Source of the DNA: Candidatus Methylopumilus planktonicus
GTDB lineage: Bacteria > Pseudomonadota > Gammaproteobacteria > Burkholderiales > Methylophilaceae
Length of the DNA stretch: 64,000 nt
NCBI RefSeq assembly: GCF_006364715.1
Contig: NZ_CP040984.1
Coordinates: 496,001 to 560,000 of the forward strand
Direction of reading: 5' to 3'
Below are positions 61,964 through 64,000 of this stretch, piece by piece. The notes below the pieces were generated by a model. The model had not been told where the DNA came from, ran no database searches, and worked only from the letters and a program-made list of their open reading frames with translations. Both the position numbers and the translations under genes were made by a program. Numbering within the stretch: position 1 is the first letter of the stretch; each line of letters opens with the position of its first letter.

Positions 61964-64000
61964 TTAATTTAACTTCAATCGCATGAGTTTTGGAACAAAT
62001 TCCTCGATTTTGCTTTTCAAAGTGCCTATCTCAATATTTTCAATGGGTTTTTCCTCATAAAAACTATTGCCGTAAATACCCCAAAGTAGAGATAAGAACG
62101 TATTTGAAGCAGGCTTTATTTCATCCTTATGTATAACCGACCCTACAAGATGAAGCTTTACTTTTGCTCTTGTCATTGCAACATAAAGAAGCCTTTTTAA
62201 TTCATTTTCTTCTCTATTTTTTTCTATACCATAAATTAAATCATGCAAATGAGGTGATTTATTATCAGGCTCACTAAATGCTGTAACGTCGTATATATAG
62301 TTATTCTCACTAAATGTATCAGACATAATCATTTTTTTGTCTGATGCTCGTGTTGTTGAATTCAATGATGGAATAATGACTACATCAAACTCGAGACCTT
62401 TAGCTTTATGGATTGTAAAAAATTGAATACTCTCTTCAGCTGAAGGAATGTCAGATAAATACGTTTTTGTAATTTGATGTTCGACTAGTTCAAAATCGAT
62501 TGCTATAGGCGAGCTTGATGTTTGTAGTATGTCAAAAAATTTATTAATGTCTACAATATCGTTAGGGTTATGAAGACATAATTCACCACCTAAATTCATC
62601 CAAACTGATTCTATAAGCCTTCTAATATGTGTTTTACTTTGATTATCAAATGCGTTTTTTAGGATATCGATGAGTCGTTGAATTCTTTTTCTTCCATCAG
62701 AGGAAATTTCATTCATTTTATTTTCATCTTGAATAATTTCCCATACTGTTGAGTTGTGATCATTTTGAAATAGTAGGGCTAGGTCATTAAGTACAACTCC
62801 GCACCATGGCGCTCGAAGAATTGCAAGCCAGTGAATCCGGTCACTTAAGTCAAGCATGGCGTAGCTTAAGGAAAGAATATCCTGAATAGATTGATGCTTA
62901 TCTAGAGCGTCAATTTCTACTGCATTAAACCTTAGATTAGGTTTGAATTTTCTAATGTAATTAATTAATTCAGAGAGATGACTTCTTGATCTTGTGAGAA
63001 TGGCAATTTTTTCATTTTCAGGAAATGTATCAATAAGATTACATACATACTTTGCCTCTTCGGTATCAATATCAATATTTTCAGTGAATGTTAATGCATG
63101 AAATTTGAACTCACTTATATTAAAGTCATGCTCTTTCTTTGCAGATACAAAAGGTTTGTAGGATACAGCTCCTTCTTGAATTGAATCTTCTTTTGGTAGT
63201 ATATTTTCAAATATCTGATTTATCTCATTCACAATAAGAGAAGAAGACCGGTAATTATCTTTAAGTCGTATGGTTTCTAAGGGAATTGTGTTAAAACCAT
63301 TTTTTTTAGCCTCAATAAAAATACTGACATCAGCTTCCCTAAATTTATATATAGATTGCATAGGGTCGCCTACACAGAAAACGGTTTTTTGTGCTTCTGG
63401 TGTCCAGCCATCCACAATTTTCTTTAAGAAATTAAAATGACTTCTGCTTGTATCTTGAAATTCATCTATAAGTAAGTGGGATATTTTGTAATCCAAAGAT
63501 AATAAAAGATCGCTTGCCGCATCATTTTTACCAAGTGCCTCATTCGCGATCTCTATGATCTCAATAAAATCGACAGTATTTCGCTGCCTAAATAGCTGCC
63601 GGAGTTTCTTTTCGCACTGCAGCAGAACATTTGAAATAGATTTTAGTTTTAAGGCATATGTTTCATTAATAGGTTCCGGAATTGTCTTGATGGCTAATAA
63701 AAAGTCGATATTTGGTAGATTGCGACATTTATTTTTGTAGACTTCTCCCTCATCATCATTCTTAAATCCCTCTCGGACTGTAATGTTTTCTCGCCTGGTA
63801 TTTTTATCTGTAAATAAGATTTTTGTGATCGTTTGCCATAAAGAGATTTCTTCTGTATCAAAATTAAAACTTCTTTTATTTTCTAGCTTTATATCTTCCC
63901 TAAGATTTATACTTTTTAAGTAGTGAAGAATTTCTATAAGATCATTTAGCTGATCTTGATTTAGTACAGTATTAATTTTTTGATAGATGGGCTTTATCAA
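61964..64000 (-). CDS. AddA/UvrD-like superfamily 1 helicase (partial, C-terminal part)
   Basis: The frame enters from the right edge with no true start; the visible 678 residues end at 61964. Helicase motifs present: LLIDEFQDTSRSHFNFLK (Walker B) near 177, GDPMQSIYKFREADVSIF near 216, LKDNYRSSS near 246, IQFFTIHKAKGLEFDVVIIP near 535 and LLYVAMTRAKVKLHL near 604. The overall pattern matches betaproteobacterial AddA-type double-strand-break repair helicases. Only about 64 residues follow the last motif, whereas AddA usually continues with a nuclease domain, which is not seen before mfd begins on the other strand. The Walker A part is outside the window. Confidence 0.85.
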   Translation of the reverse strand: MIKPIYQKINTVLNQDQLNDLIEILHYLKSINLREDIKLENKRSFNFDTEEISLWQTITKILFTDKNTRRENITVREGFKNDDEGEVYKNKCRNLPNIDFLLAIKTIPEPINETYALKLKSISNVLLQCEKKLRQLFRQRNTVDFIEIIEIANEALGKNDAASDLLLSLDYKISHLLIDEFQDTSRSHFNFLKKIVDGWTPEAQKTVFCVGDPMQSIYKFREADVSIFIEAKKNGFNTIPLETIRLKDNYRSSSLIVNEINQIFENILPKEDSIQEGAVSYKPFVSAKKEHDFNISEFKFHALTFTENIDIDTEEAKYVCNLIDTFPENEKIAILTRSRSHLSELINYIRKFKPNLRFNAVEIDALDKHQSIQDILSLSYAMLDLSDRIHWLAILRAPWCGVVLNDLALLFQNDHNSTVWEIIQDENKMNEISSDGRKRIQRLIDILKNAFDNQSKTHIRRLIESVWMNLGGELCLHNPNDIVDINKFFDILQTSSSPIAIDFELVEHQITKTYLSDIPSAEESIQFFTIHKAKGLEFDVVIIPSLNSTTRASDKKMIMSDTFSENNYIYDVTAFSEPDNKSPHLHDLIYGIEKNREENELKRLLYVAMTRAKVKLHLVGSVIHKDEIKPASNTFLSLLWGIYGNSFYEEKPIENIEIGTLKSKIEEFVPKLMRLKLN

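Noticed and set aside
61905..61967. TTAATAGC/GCTATTAA inverted repeat between mfd and the AddA-like gene
   Set aside because: The arms are 47 bases apart and overlap both stop codons; no T run follows, so it does not look like a terminator and may be chance.

Overview
The window looks like a piece of a small, AT-rich (roughly two-thirds A+T by eye) betaproteobacterial genome of the Methylophilaceae type, most like the streamlined marine OM43 methylotrophs. The grounds are: an mxaRSACKL methanol-dehydrogenase accessory cluster; the oxidative ribulose-monophosphate branch genes gnd, zwf and pgl packed together; betaproteobacterial gene orders (pyrG-kdsA-eno-ftsB; Mth938-like/alaA-hom-thrC; tyrA-aroA-cmk-rpsA-ihfB-lapB-pyrF; apbC/metG divergent); and very tight packing, with one intergenic gap over 300 bases and many overlapping stop codons. 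This is inferred from content; no marker gene search was possible. No tRNA, rRNA, CRISPR array, insertion sequence, prophage or integron was seen.

Layout. 1-6796: a partial ygiQ, a TauE/SafE exporter, a phosphohexomutase with an iscX gene just upstream of it, then glyA-nrdR-ribD-tatD. 6797-7151: the only large gap, carrying two perfect DnaA boxes and the pyrG promoter. 7152-11273: pyrG-kdsA-eno-ftsB. 11270-17545 (minus): ygfZ and the mxaRSACKL cluster of a MoxR ATPase, three von Willebrand A proteins and helpers. 17706-25204: fabA-fabB, an Mth938-like gene, alaA-hom-thrC-thyA-folA. 25197-31335: a PLP decarboxylase, dcd, zwf, gnd and pgl. 31332-36411: apbC, metG, pyrF, lapB. 36499-42870 (minus): ihfB, rpsA, cmk, aroA, tyrA, bpt, aat. 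42908-50212: a TraB/GumN protein, a TrmH-type methyltransferase, hslO, a DUF3301 gene, amt, ispD, ispF, an ABC exporter. 50209-58435: smr, trxB, ftsK, a fused lolA, rarA, serS, rpiA. 58495-64000: mfd and the 3' part of an AddA-like helicase.

How it fits together. Most genes are housekeeping: nucleotide, amino-acid, isoprenoid and cofactor synthesis, translation, repair and envelope. The methylotroph signature is the mxa cluster, which normally loads calcium into the PQQ methanol dehydrogenase, together with the glucose-6-phosphate/6-phosphogluconate loop used to oxidise formaldehyde to CO2.

Most interesting points: the mxaRSACKL cluster without its mxaFJGI structural genes alongside; a LolA protein fused to a C-terminal NTF2-like domain; tandem DnaA boxes far from any dnaA gene in view; a shortened AddA-like helicase; a possible NtrC-type palindrome before amt with no sigma-54 promoter; and repeated sharing of exactly four bases between convergent stop codons.
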